Positions 18,187 through 27,041 of a stretch of 64,000 nucleotides of DNA are shown here, one piece after another; the first letter of the stretch is position 1; every line of letters starts with the position of its first letter. The stretch comes from Burkholderia sp. SRS-W-2-2016. GTDB lineage: Bacteria > Pseudomonadota > Gammaproteobacteria > Burkholderiales > Burkholderiaceae. Position numbers and translations under genes: made by a program. The stretch is taken from contig NZ_MSDV01000017.1 in NCBI RefSeq assembly GCF_001931485.1, positions 1-64,000 of the forward strand. Reading direction: 5' to 3'. A model generated the notes under the pieces. The model saw nothing but the letters and a program-made list of their open reading frames with translations, made no database searches and was not told the origin of the DNA.

Positions 18187-18974
18187 GCGACGACGCGTTG
18201 CTGTACGACTTCGATGCCGACACCGGCATCGCGACGCTGACGCTGAATCGGCCGCGCCAGAAGAACGCGCTCGATATGTCGATGCGGGTCGGCTTGCGCG
18301 AAGCGCTCTATGCGATTCGCCAGGACCGCTCGGTGCGCGCGCTGGCGTTGTGCGGCGCGGGCGAGGATTTCTGCGCGGGCGGCGACCTGCGCGGAATGAA
18401 TGTCGCCAGTGCCGAGGACGGCCGCAATCGTCTCGACGATCTGCACGGCTGGGTCGGCATGCTGCTCGATCTGGACCGGCCGGTGATCGCGGCGGTCGAC
18501 GGCGTTGCGTACGGCGCGGGCTTCAGTCTCGCGCTGACCGCCGATTTCGTGCTGGCCACGCCGCGCGCGCGGTTCTGCATGCCGTTCATGAAAGTCGGGC
18601 TGGTGCCCGATTGCGGCGCGTTCTATACGTTGCCGCGCGTGGTCGGGATGGCGCGCGCGAAAGACCTCGTGTTCACCGCGCGTGAAGTCGGCGCGCAAGA
18701 AGCGCAACAGATCGGCGCGGTATTCGAAATCGTCGAGCCGGACGCGTTGCGTGCGCGAGCGCAGCGGATCGCCGCGAGTCTCGCGAGCGCGTCGCCGGTC
18801 GCATTCGGGCTCGCTAAGCGGGCGCTGAATCAGTCGCTCGGCGCGGACCTGCGCGGGATGCTCGAACTCGAATCGGCCGCGCAGGGCATTGCGTTTTCGA
18901 CCACGTTCCATAAAGAAGCGGTGCAGCGCTTCAAGGACAAAACGACGCCGCTGTTCCAGTGGCCTTCCGCGTGA
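18183..18974 (+). CDS. enoyl-CoA hydratase/isomerase (crotonase family)
   Basis: The ATG at 18183 overlaps the preceding stop (ATGA) and gives 263 residues, a normal crotonase length. Features are the opening LTLNRPRQKNALD, the oxyanion-hole segment CGAGEDFCAGGDL and the second oxyanion region VDGVAYGAGFSLALTADF. The glutamates of mitochondrial crotonase are not obviously both present (FMKVGLVPDCGAFYTLPR carries D at one site), so isomerase, hydratase or another crotonase reaction is possible. Confidence 0.87.
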   Translation: MSDDALLYDFDADTGIATLTLNRPRQKNALDMSMRVGLREALYAIRQDRSVRALALCGAGEDFCAGGDLRGMNVASAEDGRNRLDDLHGWVGMLLDLDRPVIAAVDGVAYGAGFSLALTADFVLATPRARFCMPFMKVGLVPDCGAFYTLPRVVGMARAKDLVFTAREVGAQEAQQIGAVFEIVEPDALRARAQRIAASLASASPVAFGLAKRALNQSLGADLRGMLELESAAQGIAFSTTFHKEAVQRFKDKTTPLFQWPSA

Positions 18975-18981
18975 GTGCGCC

Positions 18982-19851
18982 ATGACCATCGACTATCACA
19001 CGCTGCGCAACTGGCCGTTCAACGAAATAGAACAGACGTATACGCAGCGCGACGCGATTCTTTATAGCCTCGGTCTCGGCTATGGCAACGATCCGCTCGA
19101 TCCCGACGATCTGCCGTTCGTCTACGAGAAAGCGCTGCGCGTGCCGCCGACGTTCGCGGCCGTACTCGGTTATCCGGGCTTCTGGGCCAAGCATCCCGGT
19201 ACCGGGATCGACTGGGTGAAGCTGTTGCATGGCGAGCAGCGGCTGCGAATTCATCGCCCGCTGCCGGTCGCGGCAACCGTGGTCGGACGCTCGCGCGTGA
19301 CGCGCGTCGTCGACAAGGGGGCGGGCAAGGGCGCGCTGGTGCTGATCGAGCGCACGGTCACCGATAAAGCGAACGGCGAACTGCTGGCGACGATCGAACA
19401 ACTGAACTTCTGCCGCGGCGACGGCGGTTTCAGCGCGAACGGCCAACCGTCCGACGCGGCGCCAGAAGCACCGCCGCCGCTGCCGGAACGCGCGCCCGAC
19501 GCGATCTGCGATCTGCCGACGCGCCCCGAAACCGCGCTGATCTACCGCCTGTCCGGCGACGACAACCCGCTGCACGCGGACCCCGCGGTCGCGCGCGCGG
19601 CGGGTTTCGAGCGGCCGATCCTGCATGGTCTCGCGACCTGGGGCGTAGCCGGTCACGCGGTGCTGAAGACCGCTTGCGCGGGCCGGCCCGAGAAGCTCGC
19701 GTCGCTGTATGCACGCTTCAGCGCGCCGGTCTATCCGGGCGAGACGATCCGCACCGAACTCTGGCACGACGACGGCGCGGTGCAGTTCCGCGCGCGGGTG
19801 CTGGAGCGGGATGTGGTCGTGCTGAACAACGGCCGCGCGGAATTGCAGTGA
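18982..19851 (+). CDS. MaoC-type (R)-specific enoyl-CoA hydratase, double hot-dog
   Basis: The 289-residue protein has two hot-dog domains. The C-terminal one carries the hydratase 2 motif YRLSGDDNPLHADPAVA followed by PILHGLATWG, with the catalytic D and H. Eukaryotic and bacterial hydratase 2 proteins share this ~290-residue layout and make (3R)-hydroxyacyl-CoA, which fits the SDR at 14940. The ATG at 18982 lies 7 bases after the crotonase stop. Confidence 0.9.
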   Translation: MTIDYHTLRNWPFNEIEQTYTQRDAILYSLGLGYGNDPLDPDDLPFVYEKALRVPPTFAAVLGYPGFWAKHPGTGIDWVKLLHGEQRLRIHRPLPVAATVVGRSRVTRVVDKGAGKGALVLIERTVTDKANGELLATIEQLNFCRGDGGFSANGQPSDAAPEAPPPLPERAPDAICDLPTRPETALIYRLSGDDNPLHADPAVARAAGFERPILHGLATWGVAGHAVLKTACAGRPEKLASLYARFSAPVYPGETIRTELWHDDGAVQFRARVLERDVVVLNNGRAELQ

Positions 19852-19936
19852 GTATCGGCACGAAGTATCGGCGGAACAGAAAGCGCTTATACCCGACGCA
19901 GTGCTAACGATTAAACCCCTCAGAGGAATCACCATC

Positions 19937-20728
19937 ATGTCCAGAACACCCAAGCCGCTGGTCCATTCGAACATCGCTTACAGCACGCCGGACCGGATCG
20001 TCGTGCGCGGCAAGGATCTGCCGAACGAGATCCTCGGCCATATGAATCTCGGCGACTTCGCGTTCTTTCAACTGACCGGCCGCGAAGCGACCCGCGAGCA
20101 ATCGGCGATGTTCAACGCGATCCTGATCACGCTGGTCGAGCATGGCGTGACGCCGAGCGCGCTGGCCGCGCGGATGACCTATGCCGGTGCGCCCGAGTCG
20201 TTGCAGGCCGCGGTCGCCGCGGGGCTGTGCGGGCTCGGCTCGGTGTTCGTCGGCAGCATGGAGACCGCGTGCAAGATGCTGTCGGAGGCGCTGCCGTACA
20301 CGGCGGCCGACGTCAGCGACGCCGAACTCGAACGGATCGCGCGCGACACCGTCGCTGCCTACCGCGAGCGCCGCGCGATCGTGCCGGGTCTCGGCCATCC
20401 GCTGCACAAGCCGATCGATCCGCGCACGCCGCGTCTCTTTCAACTGGCTAACGACAACGGCATGGCCGGCCGCTACGTGAAGCTGATGAAACTGATCGGC
20501 GCGGAAGCCGAACGCGCATCGGGCAAGACGCTGCCGATCAACGCGACCGGCGCGATCGGCGCGATCTGCTGCGAGTTCGGTTTCCCGTGGCGCATCGTGC
20601 GCGGCTTCGGCGTGATGGCGCGGGCGATCGGCCTCGTCGGTCATATCATGGAAGAAGGCGAACAGCCGATGGCGATCGAAATCTGGCAACGGATCGAAGA
20701 CGAGGCGTCCGCGCATCTGCGCGGCTAG
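19937..20728 (+). CDS. citryl-CoA lyase-like protein (citrate synthase superfamily)
   Basis: This 263-residue protein lacks the N-terminal part of citrate synthase but keeps the active-site core: GLGHPLHKPIDPR near residue 143 and the C-terminal GFGVMARAIGLVGHIMEE. Such short citrate-synthase homologues are annotated as citryl-CoA lyases, which cleave a 3-hydroxy-acyl-CoA tricarboxylate to acetyl-CoA and an oxoacid. The start at 19937 is chosen over 19901 because AGAGGAATC lies just upstream. With the CitE-like enzyme at 25664 the operon has two possible C-C lyases. Exact substrate unknown. Confidence 0.75.
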   Translation: MSRTPKPLVHSNIAYSTPDRIVVRGKDLPNEILGHMNLGDFAFFQLTGREATREQSAMFNAILITLVEHGVTPSALAARMTYAGAPESLQAAVAAGLCGLGSVFVGSMETACKMLSEALPYTAADVSDAELERIARDTVAAYRERRAIVPGLGHPLHKPIDPRTPRLFQLANDNGMAGRYVKLMKLIGAEAERASGKTLPINATGAIGAICCEFGFPWRIVRGFGVMARAIGLVGHIMEEGEQPMAIEIWQRIEDEASAHLRG

Positions 20729-20886
20729 GGGCGAGCCGAACGCGTCGAGCGCATCAGGTGCATAGCAACGCGCACCGCCTTAAGCAAAACCAAATGCCCG
20801 CTTCGGAAATCGAAACTTCGCCAGCCACCTTGCGTCGTTCATAGTAAGGCCCAGCAGAATCAACATCCGTTCCTGGAGACATTGCC

Positions 20887-21729
20887 ATGTCAGCATCCTC
20901 AGAAAAACTCGACGACTGGCTCGACAAGCAGGCGGTGGCCGAAGACGACATCACCGCGTTTCCGCTGGAGGCGCTGGCCGCCACGCTCGACCGCGAGGAA
21001 AGCGGCGATACGGTGCCGCCGTTGTGGCACTGGCTGTATTTCCTGCCGGTCGCTCCGCTTGCCGAAGTGGGCCCCGACGGTCATCCGAAGCGCGGCGGTT
21101 TCCTGCCGCCGGTGCCGCTGCCGCGTCGTATGTGGGCCGGCGGCCGGCTCACGTTTCACGCGCCGCTGAAAGTCGGCGAGCAGGCCAAACGCACGTCGAC
21201 GATCGCCAGTATCGAAGACAAAACCGGCCGCTCGGGCCGCCTCGTGTTCGTCACCGTGCAGCACAGCTATGAAGCGAACGGCGAACTGAAGCTCGAGGAA
21301 GAACACGACATCGTCTATCGCGATGCGCCGCAGGAAGGCGCGCGGCCGCAGCAGCCGGCGCCCGCGCCCGAAGGCGAAACCTGGAGCCGCACGATTCACG
21401 CCGACGAAGTGATGCTGTTCCGCTACTCGGCGCTGACCTTCAACGGCCACCGCATCCATTACGACCACCCGTACGTCACGCAGGTGGAAGGCTATCCGGG
21501 CCTCGTCGTGCACGGTCCGCTGATCGCGACGCTGCTCGTCGATCTGCTGCGCCGCGAACTGCCGCAAGCCACGCTGCAAAGCTTCGCGTTCCGCGCGCTG
21601 CGCCCGACCTTCGCGAACCAGCCGTTCAAGGTGTGCGGCAAGCCCTCCGCCGACGGCAAAACCATCGACCTGTGGGCCAAAGACCACGAAGGTTATCTGA
21701 CCATGCGCGCGACCGCCGCGCTTGCCTGA
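20887..21729 (+). CDS. mesaconyl-C4-CoA hydratase-like hot-dog protein
   Basis: A 280-residue hydratase with an N-terminal FAS1-type dehydratase hot-dog domain (VPPLWHWLYFLP, then GGFLPPVPLPRRMWAGGRL) and a C-terminal domain carrying FRYSALTFNGHRIHYD. This combination is that of mesaconyl-C4-CoA hydratase and HTD2-type dehydratases. In those pathways it hydrates a methylfumaryl-CoA-type double bond to a malyl-CoA that a CitE-family lyase cleaves, and such a lyase is at 25664. TGGAGAC precedes the ATG. Confidence 0.85.
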   Translation: MSASSEKLDDWLDKQAVAEDDITAFPLEALAATLDREESGDTVPPLWHWLYFLPVAPLAEVGPDGHPKRGGFLPPVPLPRRMWAGGRLTFHAPLKVGEQAKRTSTIASIEDKTGRSGRLVFVTVQHSYEANGELKLEEEHDIVYRDAPQEGARPQQPAPAPEGETWSRTIHADEVMLFRYSALTFNGHRIHYDHPYVTQVEGYPGLVVHGPLIATLLVDLLRRELPQATLQSFAFRALRPTFANQPFKVCGKPSADGKTIDLWAKDHEGYLTMRATAALA

Positions 21730-21747
21730 ATTCCACGAGACCCGACT

Positions 21748-22911
21748 ATGCAAACCACGCAAAACGATTCGTTCCAGGACATTCGCGAGGCCGTGCGCGA
21801 TCTGTGCCTCCAGTTTTCCGGCGAGTACTTTCGCAAGATCGATGAAGAACGCGGCTATCCGGAAGCGTTCGTCGACGCGCTGACCAAGGCCGGCTGGCTC
21901 GCCGCGCTGATTCCGCAGGAGTTCGGCGGCTCGGGGCTGGGCCTGACCGAAGCGTCGGTGATCATGGAAGAGATCAATCGCGCCGGCGGCAATTCGGGTG
22001 CGTGCCACGGGCAGATGTACAACATGGGCACGCTGCTGCGGCACGGCTCGGAAGAACAGAAACGCAAGTACCTGCCGAAGATCGCCTGCGGCGACCTGCG
22101 TCTGCAATCGATGGGCGTGACCGAGCCGACCACCGGCACCGACACGACCAAGATCAAGACCACCGCCGAGCGCCGTGGCGACCGTTACGTGATCAATGGC
22201 CAGAAGGTGTGGATCTCGCGCGTCCAGCATTCGGATCTGATGATTCTGCTCGCGCGCACCACGCCGCTCTCGGACGTGAAGAAGAAGTCGGAAGGGATGT
22301 CGATATTTATCGTCGATCTGCGCGAAGCGATCGGTCATGGGCTGACCGTGCAGCCGATTCTGAACATGGTCAATCACGAGACCAACGAACTGTTCTTCGA
22401 TAACCTCGAAATTCCCGCGGAGAATCTGATCGGCGAAGAAGGCCAGGGCTTCAAATACATTCTCGACGGGCTGAACGCGGAGCGCACGCTGATCGCGGCC
22501 GAGTGTATCGGCGACGGCTACTGGTTCGTCGATAAGGTCACTGAGTACGCGAAGGAACGCGTCGTGTTCGGCCGGCCGATCGGTCAGAACCAGGGCGTGC
22601 AGTTTCCGATCGCGCGCTCGTTCATCAACGTCGAGGCGGCGAGCCTGATGCGTTTCGAAGCCGCGCGTCGTTTCGATGCGCATCAGCCGTGCGGCGCGCA
22701 GGCGAATATGGCAAAGCTGCTGGCGGCGGATGCGTCGTGGGAAGCGGCCAATGCATGCCTGCAATTTCACGGCGGCTTCGGCTTCGCGTGCGAATACGAC
22801 GTCGAGCGCAAATTCCGCGAAACGCGCCTGTATCAGGTCGCGCCGATTTCGACCAACCTGATTCTCTCGTACGTGGCCGAGCATATCCTCGGGCTGCCGC
22901 GTTCGTTCTAA
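21748..22911 (+). CDS. acyl-CoA dehydrogenase (helix-G catalytic Glu type)
   Basis: The 387-residue flavoprotein has the ACAD fold, with VTEPTTGTDTTKIKT for FAD and substrate. At the usual catalytic Glu position it reads YQVAPIST (Q363) instead of YEGTS. However, LNAERTLIA (E245) matches the LDLERLVLA segment that holds the catalytic Glu of isovaleryl-CoA dehydrogenase. This suggests a base on helix G and a branched or dicarboxylic acyl-CoA substrate. It lies between the hydratase and the CoA-transferase. Confidence 0.9.
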   Translation: MQTTQNDSFQDIREAVRDLCLQFSGEYFRKIDEERGYPEAFVDALTKAGWLAALIPQEFGGSGLGLTEASVIMEEINRAGGNSGACHGQMYNMGTLLRHGSEEQKRKYLPKIACGDLRLQSMGVTEPTTGTDTTKIKTTAERRGDRYVINGQKVWISRVQHSDLMILLARTTPLSDVKKKSEGMSIFIVDLREAIGHGLTVQPILNMVNHETNELFFDNLEIPAENLIGEEGQGFKYILDGLNAERTLIAAECIGDGYWFVDKVTEYAKERVVFGRPIGQNQGVQFPIARSFINVEAASLMRFEAARRFDAHQPCGAQANMAKLLAADASWEAANACLQFHGGFGFACEYDVERKFRETRLYQVAPISTNLILSYVAEHILGLPRSF

Positions 22912-22924
22912 CCTGGCGCACATC

Positions 22925-24103
22925 ATGAGACCACTCGAAGGCATCAAGGTCGTCACGCTCGAACACGCGATCGCCGCGCCATTCTGCACGCGGCAACTCG
23001 CCGATCTCGGCGCGCGCGTGATCAAGATCGAACGGCCGGGCGTCGGCGATTTCGCGCGCGGCTATGACGAACGCGTGCATGGACTGTCGTCGCATTTCGT
23101 CTGGACCAATCGCTCGAAAGAGAGCTTGTCACTCGATCTGAAGCAGCCGGCGGCGGCGGAGATTCTCGATGCGCTGGTCGCCGACGCGGACGTGCTCGTG
23201 CAGAACCTCGCACCGGGCGCGGCCGAACGGCTCGGCCTCGGCTATGACGCGCTGAGCGAGAAGTATCCGAAGCTGATCGTCTGCGATATTTCCGGCTATG
23301 GCGCGGATGGCCCGTACCGCGACAAGAAAGCGTACGACCTGCTGATCCAGAGCGAATCCGGTTTTCTGTCGATCACCGGTTCGCCGGGCGCGCCCGCGAA
23401 GGCCGGCTGCTCGATCGCCGATATCGCGGCCGGCATGTACGCGTATTCGAACATTCTGAGCGCGCTGTTGCAGCGCGGCCGCACCGGGCGCGGTTGCCGG
23501 ATCGATGTATCGATGCTCGAAAGCATGGTCGAGTGGATGGGCTATCCGCTTTACTACGCGATCGACGGCCAGTCGCCGCCCGCGCTCGCGGGCGCCGCGC
23601 ACGCGACGATCTATCCGTACGGCCCGTTCCCGGCCGGCGACGGCAAGGTCGTGATGCTCGGTCTGCAAAACGAGCGTGAATGGAAGCTCTTTTGCGATCG
23701 CGTGCTCGAACAGCCTGACCTCGCGACCGACGAGCGCTTCGCGTCGAATTCGAAGCGCACCGCCGCGCGCGACGCGTTGCGCGAAGTGATCGTCGCCGCG
23801 TTCGCGAAGTTCACTGCCGCGCAGGTGATCGCGCGGCTCGACGAGGCGGGAATCGCCAATGCACAGATGAATACGCTCGCCGACGTGTGGGCGCATCCGC
23901 AACTGAAGGCGCGCGAGCGCTGGCAGGAAGTCGCCACGGCGGCGGGTACGGTGCCCGCGTTGCTGCCGCCCGGTATGCCCGCCGAGTTCGAGCCGCGAAT
24001 GGACCCGGTGCCCGCGCTCGGTCAGCATACCGAAGCGATTCTGCGCGAACTCGGATATGACGGTGCGCGGATCGACACGTTGCGCGCGGCCGGCACGATT
24101 TAA
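22925..24103 (+). CDS. class III CoA-transferase (CaiB/BaiF family)
   Basis: The 392-residue protein has the family III CoA-transferase features: the opening LEGIKVVTLEHAIAAPF, the CoA-binding region RSKESLSLDLK and a catalytic aspartate in SIADIAAG (D166). It moves CoA between carboxylic acids through Asp-linked anhydride and thioester intermediates. In this operon it probably activates the substrate with succinyl-CoA or a pathway CoA ester as donor. The start is 13 bases after the dehydrogenase stop. Confidence 0.92.
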   Translation: MRPLEGIKVVTLEHAIAAPFCTRQLADLGARVIKIERPGVGDFARGYDERVHGLSSHFVWTNRSKESLSLDLKQPAAAEILDALVADADVLVQNLAPGAAERLGLGYDALSEKYPKLIVCDISGYGADGPYRDKKAYDLLIQSESGFLSITGSPGAPAKAGCSIADIAAGMYAYSNILSALLQRGRTGRGCRIDVSMLESMVEWMGYPLYYAIDGQSPPALAGAAHATIYPYGPFPAGDGKVVMLGLQNEREWKLFCDRVLEQPDLATDERFASNSKRTAARDALREVIVAAFAKFTAAQVIARLDEAGIANAQMNTLADVWAHPQLKARERWQEVATAAGTVPALLPPGMPAEFEPRMDPVPALGQHTEAILRELGYDGARIDTLRAAGTI

Positions 24104-24123
24104 AAAAGCCGCCGGCCTGGTCG

Positions 24124-24175
24124 CTGTTTCTGTTTCCGCTTCTGCTGTTTCTGTTTCTGTTTCTGTTTCTGTTTC
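24124..24175. repeat. hexanucleotide tandem repeat (CTGTTT)n
   Basis: Five perfect copies of CTGTTT occupy 24145-24174, preceded by degenerate copies from 24124. The tract lies in the 175-base gap between the CoA-transferase and the MmgE/PrpD gene. It is in frame with the latter and would read VSVSVS if translated from an upstream start. A hexamer cannot shift frame, but copy number could change leader length. Confidence 0.85.
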
Positions 24176-24278
24176 GCGCCGGCGTAGCGAGGTGATGCGC
24201 ACTGACGGTGTCCACCCGTTGCGCCGGCACTCCGAACCCATCCTGATGCCATCCGGCGCGACCGCGCGCACGACACTC

Positions 24279-25667
24279 ATGAACGACCATCCCAGTCTCA
24301 CGCTTGCCACTTTCGCCGCGCAACTCGACTTCGACAGCATTCCGCGCGAGGTCGTCGAGCGCACCGTCAACCTGTACGTCGACTGGCTCGGCTCGGCGCT
24401 GGCCGGCAAGGGCGCGCGGCCGGTCGAGACGATCGCGCGCTTTGCGCGGCTGGCCGGCGCAGCAAACGGCAACGGCCCGAGCGAAGTCCTGATCGACCGT
24501 ACGCGCACCACCCCGTATTTCGCCGCGATGATCAACGGCGCGGCATCGCACTTCGCCGAGCAGGACGACGTGCATAACGGCTCGGTGTTCCATCCGGCCA
24601 CCGTGGTGTTTCCGGTCGCGCTCGCGCTCGCGCAGGCGCGCCGCGCGTCGGGGCGCGAGTTCATCGCGGCGGCGGTGGCCGGCTACGAAGTCGGCATCCG
24701 CATCGGCGAATTTCTCGGCCGTTCGCACTACAAAGTCTTTCACACCACCGGCACGGTCGGCACCGTCGCGGCCGCGGCGACCGCCGGCCGCCTGCTCGGG
24801 TTGTCGCCGGCGCAGATGCTCGACGCGTTCGGCTCGGCCGGTACCCAGGCGAGCGGGCTGTGGGAATTCCTGCGCGACGCCGCCGACTCGAAGCAACTGC
24901 ATACCGCGATGGCCGCCGCGAACGGCCTGATGGCCGCGCAGCTCGCCGCCGACGGCTTCAAGGGCGCGACGCATATTCTCGAAGGCGCGCAGGGGATGGC
25001 CGCGGGCATGTCGAGCGACGCCGATCCGGCGCGTCTGACCGACCGGCTCGGCAGCCGCTGGGCGACCGCGGAGACTTCGTTCAAATATCACGCCGCGTGC
25101 CGCCACACCCATCCGGCCGCCGATGCATTGCTGTCGGTCGTGCAGACGCATCGCCTCGCGCCGCGCGAGATCGCGAAGGTCGTCGCGCACGTGCATCAAG
25201 GCGCGATCGACGTGCTCGGCTCGGTCGTCACGCCGCGCACCGTGCATCAGGCGAAGTTCAACATGGGCACGGTGCTCGGCCTCGTCGCGCATCACGGTTA
25301 TGCGGGCGTGACCGAATTCGAGCAGGGTTTCGACGCGAGCGAGATCGCGGCCTTCCGCGACAAGGTCACGATGGCGCTCGACGCCGAAGTCGACACCGCG
25401 TATCCGGCGCGCTGGATCGGCAAGGTCACGGTGACGACCAACGATGGCCGCGTATTCGCCGGCCGCGTCGACGAACCTAAGGGCGATCCGGGCAATACGC
25501 TGTCGCGCGACGAGATCGCGACGAAGCTGCATCGGCTGGCCGCGTTCTCCGGCGCGGCGAGCGAAGCCGAGGCGGCGCAATTGCTCGGGATTGCCTGGCA
25601 AATCGCCGGTCAGCCGCAGCTCGGCTCCGTGTTCGGGGCGAGCGCGAAAGCGGCGGTGGCGGCATGA
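24279..25667 (+). CDS. MmgE/PrpD family protein
   Basis: From the ATG at 24279 the product has 462 residues, the normal length of this family. It includes 2-methylcitrate dehydratase PrpD and cis-aconitate decarboxylase. Family segments seen include DWLGSALAGKG, GYEVGIRIGEFLG and FKYHAACRHTHPAAD. The frame is open to 24057, but upstream codons cross the hexamer repeat and an unrelated leader. M at 24246 is a second candidate start. Reaction unknown: dehydration, decarboxylation or isomerisation of a tricarboxylate are family precedents. It overlaps the CitE-like gene by 4 bases. Confidence 0.87.
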   Translation: MNDHPSLTLATFAAQLDFDSIPREVVERTVNLYVDWLGSALAGKGARPVETIARFARLAGAANGNGPSEVLIDRTRTTPYFAAMINGAASHFAEQDDVHNGSVFHPATVVFPVALALAQARRASGREFIAAAVAGYEVGIRIGEFLGRSHYKVFHTTGTVGTVAAAATAGRLLGLSPAQMLDAFGSAGTQASGLWEFLRDAADSKQLHTAMAAANGLMAAQLAADGFKGATHILEGAQGMAAGMSSDADPARLTDRLGSRWATAETSFKYHAACRHTHPAADALLSVVQTHRLAPREIAKVVAHVHQGAIDVLGSVVTPRTVHQAKFNMGTVLGLVAHHGYAGVTEFEQGFDASEIAAFRDKVTMALDAEVDTAYPARWIGKVTVTTNDGRVFAGRVDEPKGDPGNTLSRDEIATKLHRLAAFSGAASEAEAAQLLGIAWQIAGQPQLGSVFGASAKAAVAA

Positions 25668-26476
25668 GCGGCGCGCTGCCTCGCTCGTATCTGTTCGTGC
25701 CGGGCAACCGGCCCGAGCGCTTCGACAAGGCGTTCGCGGCCGGCGCGGACGCGGTGATCCTCGACCTCGAAGATGCGGTGCAGCCGGATCAGAAGCTGGC
25801 GGCGCGCGCGGCGATACTGAGCGACGTGGTCGTCAATGCGGGGCGCGCCGCGTGGGTGCGGATCAATGGTTCGGATACCGGATGGTTTCGCGACGACGTC
25901 GCCACGCTGGCCGGTCAGCCTGGTGTGGCCGGGATCGTGCTGCCGAAAGCCGAGTCGCGCGAGCAGATCGATGCGCTGCTCGCGAACGCGCATCCGGCGT
26001 TGAGCGTGCTGCCGATCGTCGAGACCGCGCGCGGCATCGCCAATCTCGCCGAGCTATGCGCGGCGCCGCGGGTCCAGCGGATCGTGTTCGGCACGCTCGA
26101 TTTCCAGGTCGATCTCGGCATCGACGGCGACGGCGAAGAGCTGCATTTCTTCCGCTCGCAGATCGTGCTGGCGTCGCGGCTGGCCGGGATCGGCGCGCCG
26201 GTGGATGGCGTATCGACCACGATTACCGATACCGGCGCGGTCGAAGCCGATGCGCGACGCGGCCGGCGCTTCGGCTTCGGCGGCAAGCTGTGCATCCATC
26301 CGCAGCAGATCGACGCGGTGCATCGCGCGTATGCGTGGAGCGACGCGGAGATCGAGTGGGCGCAGCGGGTGCTCGCCGCGGTCGAAGCGAGCCACGGCGC
26401 CGCGGTGGCGGTGGACGGGAAGATGGTCGATATGCCGGTGATCCTGAAGGCGCGGAGGATCGTCGAGGGGCGATAG
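25664..26476 (+). CDS. CitE-like acyl-CoA lyase (HpcH/HpaI superfamily)
   Basis: This 270-residue TIM-barrel enzyme opens with SYLFVPGNRPERFDKAF and ILDLEDAV, the typical CitE/malyl-CoA lyase N-terminus, followed by VLPKAES, GTLDFQVDLGI and GFGGKLCIHP. Relatives cleave citryl-, malyl- or citramalyl-CoA to acetyl-CoA plus an oxo acid. As the last gene of the operon and coupled to the PrpD-like gene, it is the probable C-C bond-breaking step. Citramalyl-CoA-type substrates are an inference from the hydratase at 20887. Confidence 0.88.
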   Translation: MSGALPRSYLFVPGNRPERFDKAFAAGADAVILDLEDAVQPDQKLAARAAILSDVVVNAGRAAWVRINGSDTGWFRDDVATLAGQPGVAGIVLPKAESREQIDALLANAHPALSVLPIVETARGIANLAELCAAPRVQRIVFGTLDFQVDLGIDGDGEELHFFRSQIVLASRLAGIGAPVDGVSTTITDTGAVEADARRGRRFGFGGKLCIHPQQIDAVHRAYAWSDAEIEWAQRVLAAVEASHGAAVAVDGKMVDMPVILKARRIVEGR

Positions 26477-26582
26477 GGCAGTCGATGTCGCGATAGCGAC
26501 CGGCGCGGCGAATTAAAAGTTTTTTACGCGAATTTTAGATTATTAAATAAAATCTGTTTGTTTTTAACAAAGTACTTTTATT

Positions 26583-26620
26583 AAAGGCGCCTGAATTAAC
26601 TGGGCGCCTTTTTGTTTTTT
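26583..26620 (+). terminator. rho-independent terminator of the acyl-CoA operon
   Basis: AAAGGCGCC (26583-26591) pairs with GGCGCCTTT (26603-26611) around an 11-nt loop, followed by a T-rich run to 26620. It lies about 105 bases after the CitE-like stop. The A/T flanks make it potentially bidirectional. Confidence 0.9.
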
Positions 26621-26675
26621 ACGGAATTTTTATATGGTCATGTAAAAATTTTTACGCGATTTTTATATCGTCACG
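26621..26675. repeat. two AT-rich direct repeats, 33-bp period, upstream of the pilus operon
   Basis: ACGGAATTTTTATATGGTCA (from 26621) and ACGCGATTTTTATATCGTCA (from 26654) are near-identical and start 33 bp apart, about three helical turns. A shorter relative (ACGCGAATTTTAG) lies at about 26526. The rest of the 565-base region 26477-27041 is strikingly AT-rich and has no gene. The phasing suggests a protein-binding array or a bent, silenced promoter for the csu operon. Confidence 0.6.
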
Positions 26676-27041
26676 GATTTCACAAGCTCTTCGATGTGCG
26701 GATGCCTTGTAAATAAAGGGTTTCAGGGCGATTCGCCGTGTATTGGCTGACGCGGCAAAAAAGGTGCTGCACCGTTATCTTCAGATATAAAATAATATTC
26801 GCATTGCATTTTAGTACGGGTACGATTGGGAAAAGTCCTATGCGACTAGATAATCCCATTCCTAAGTTCTGGCCCAAATCCCAGTTCTTGTTTTAAATCC
26901 CACGCCTGTAGTGAGTCAGCGTCGCGATTACCGGAGCCCGGTTTTCGCCGCTCGGGTTCGTCCTCGAACATCCCCACTCGACGTATTTTTCTACTTTGAG
27001 CCAGCACCGTCCGGCTCATGCTTCTGTCCATAAGGTATCAA

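Noticed and set aside
20899..23025. 708-codon minus-strand frame opposite the hydratase and dehydrogenase genes
   Set aside because: It spans two real genes and their gap and has antisense-type composition. Both plus-strand genes have full family motifs.
26680..26877. 65-codon minus-strand frame in the AT-rich region before the pilus operon
   Set aside because: Short, no ribosome-binding site, lies in probable regulatory DNA.
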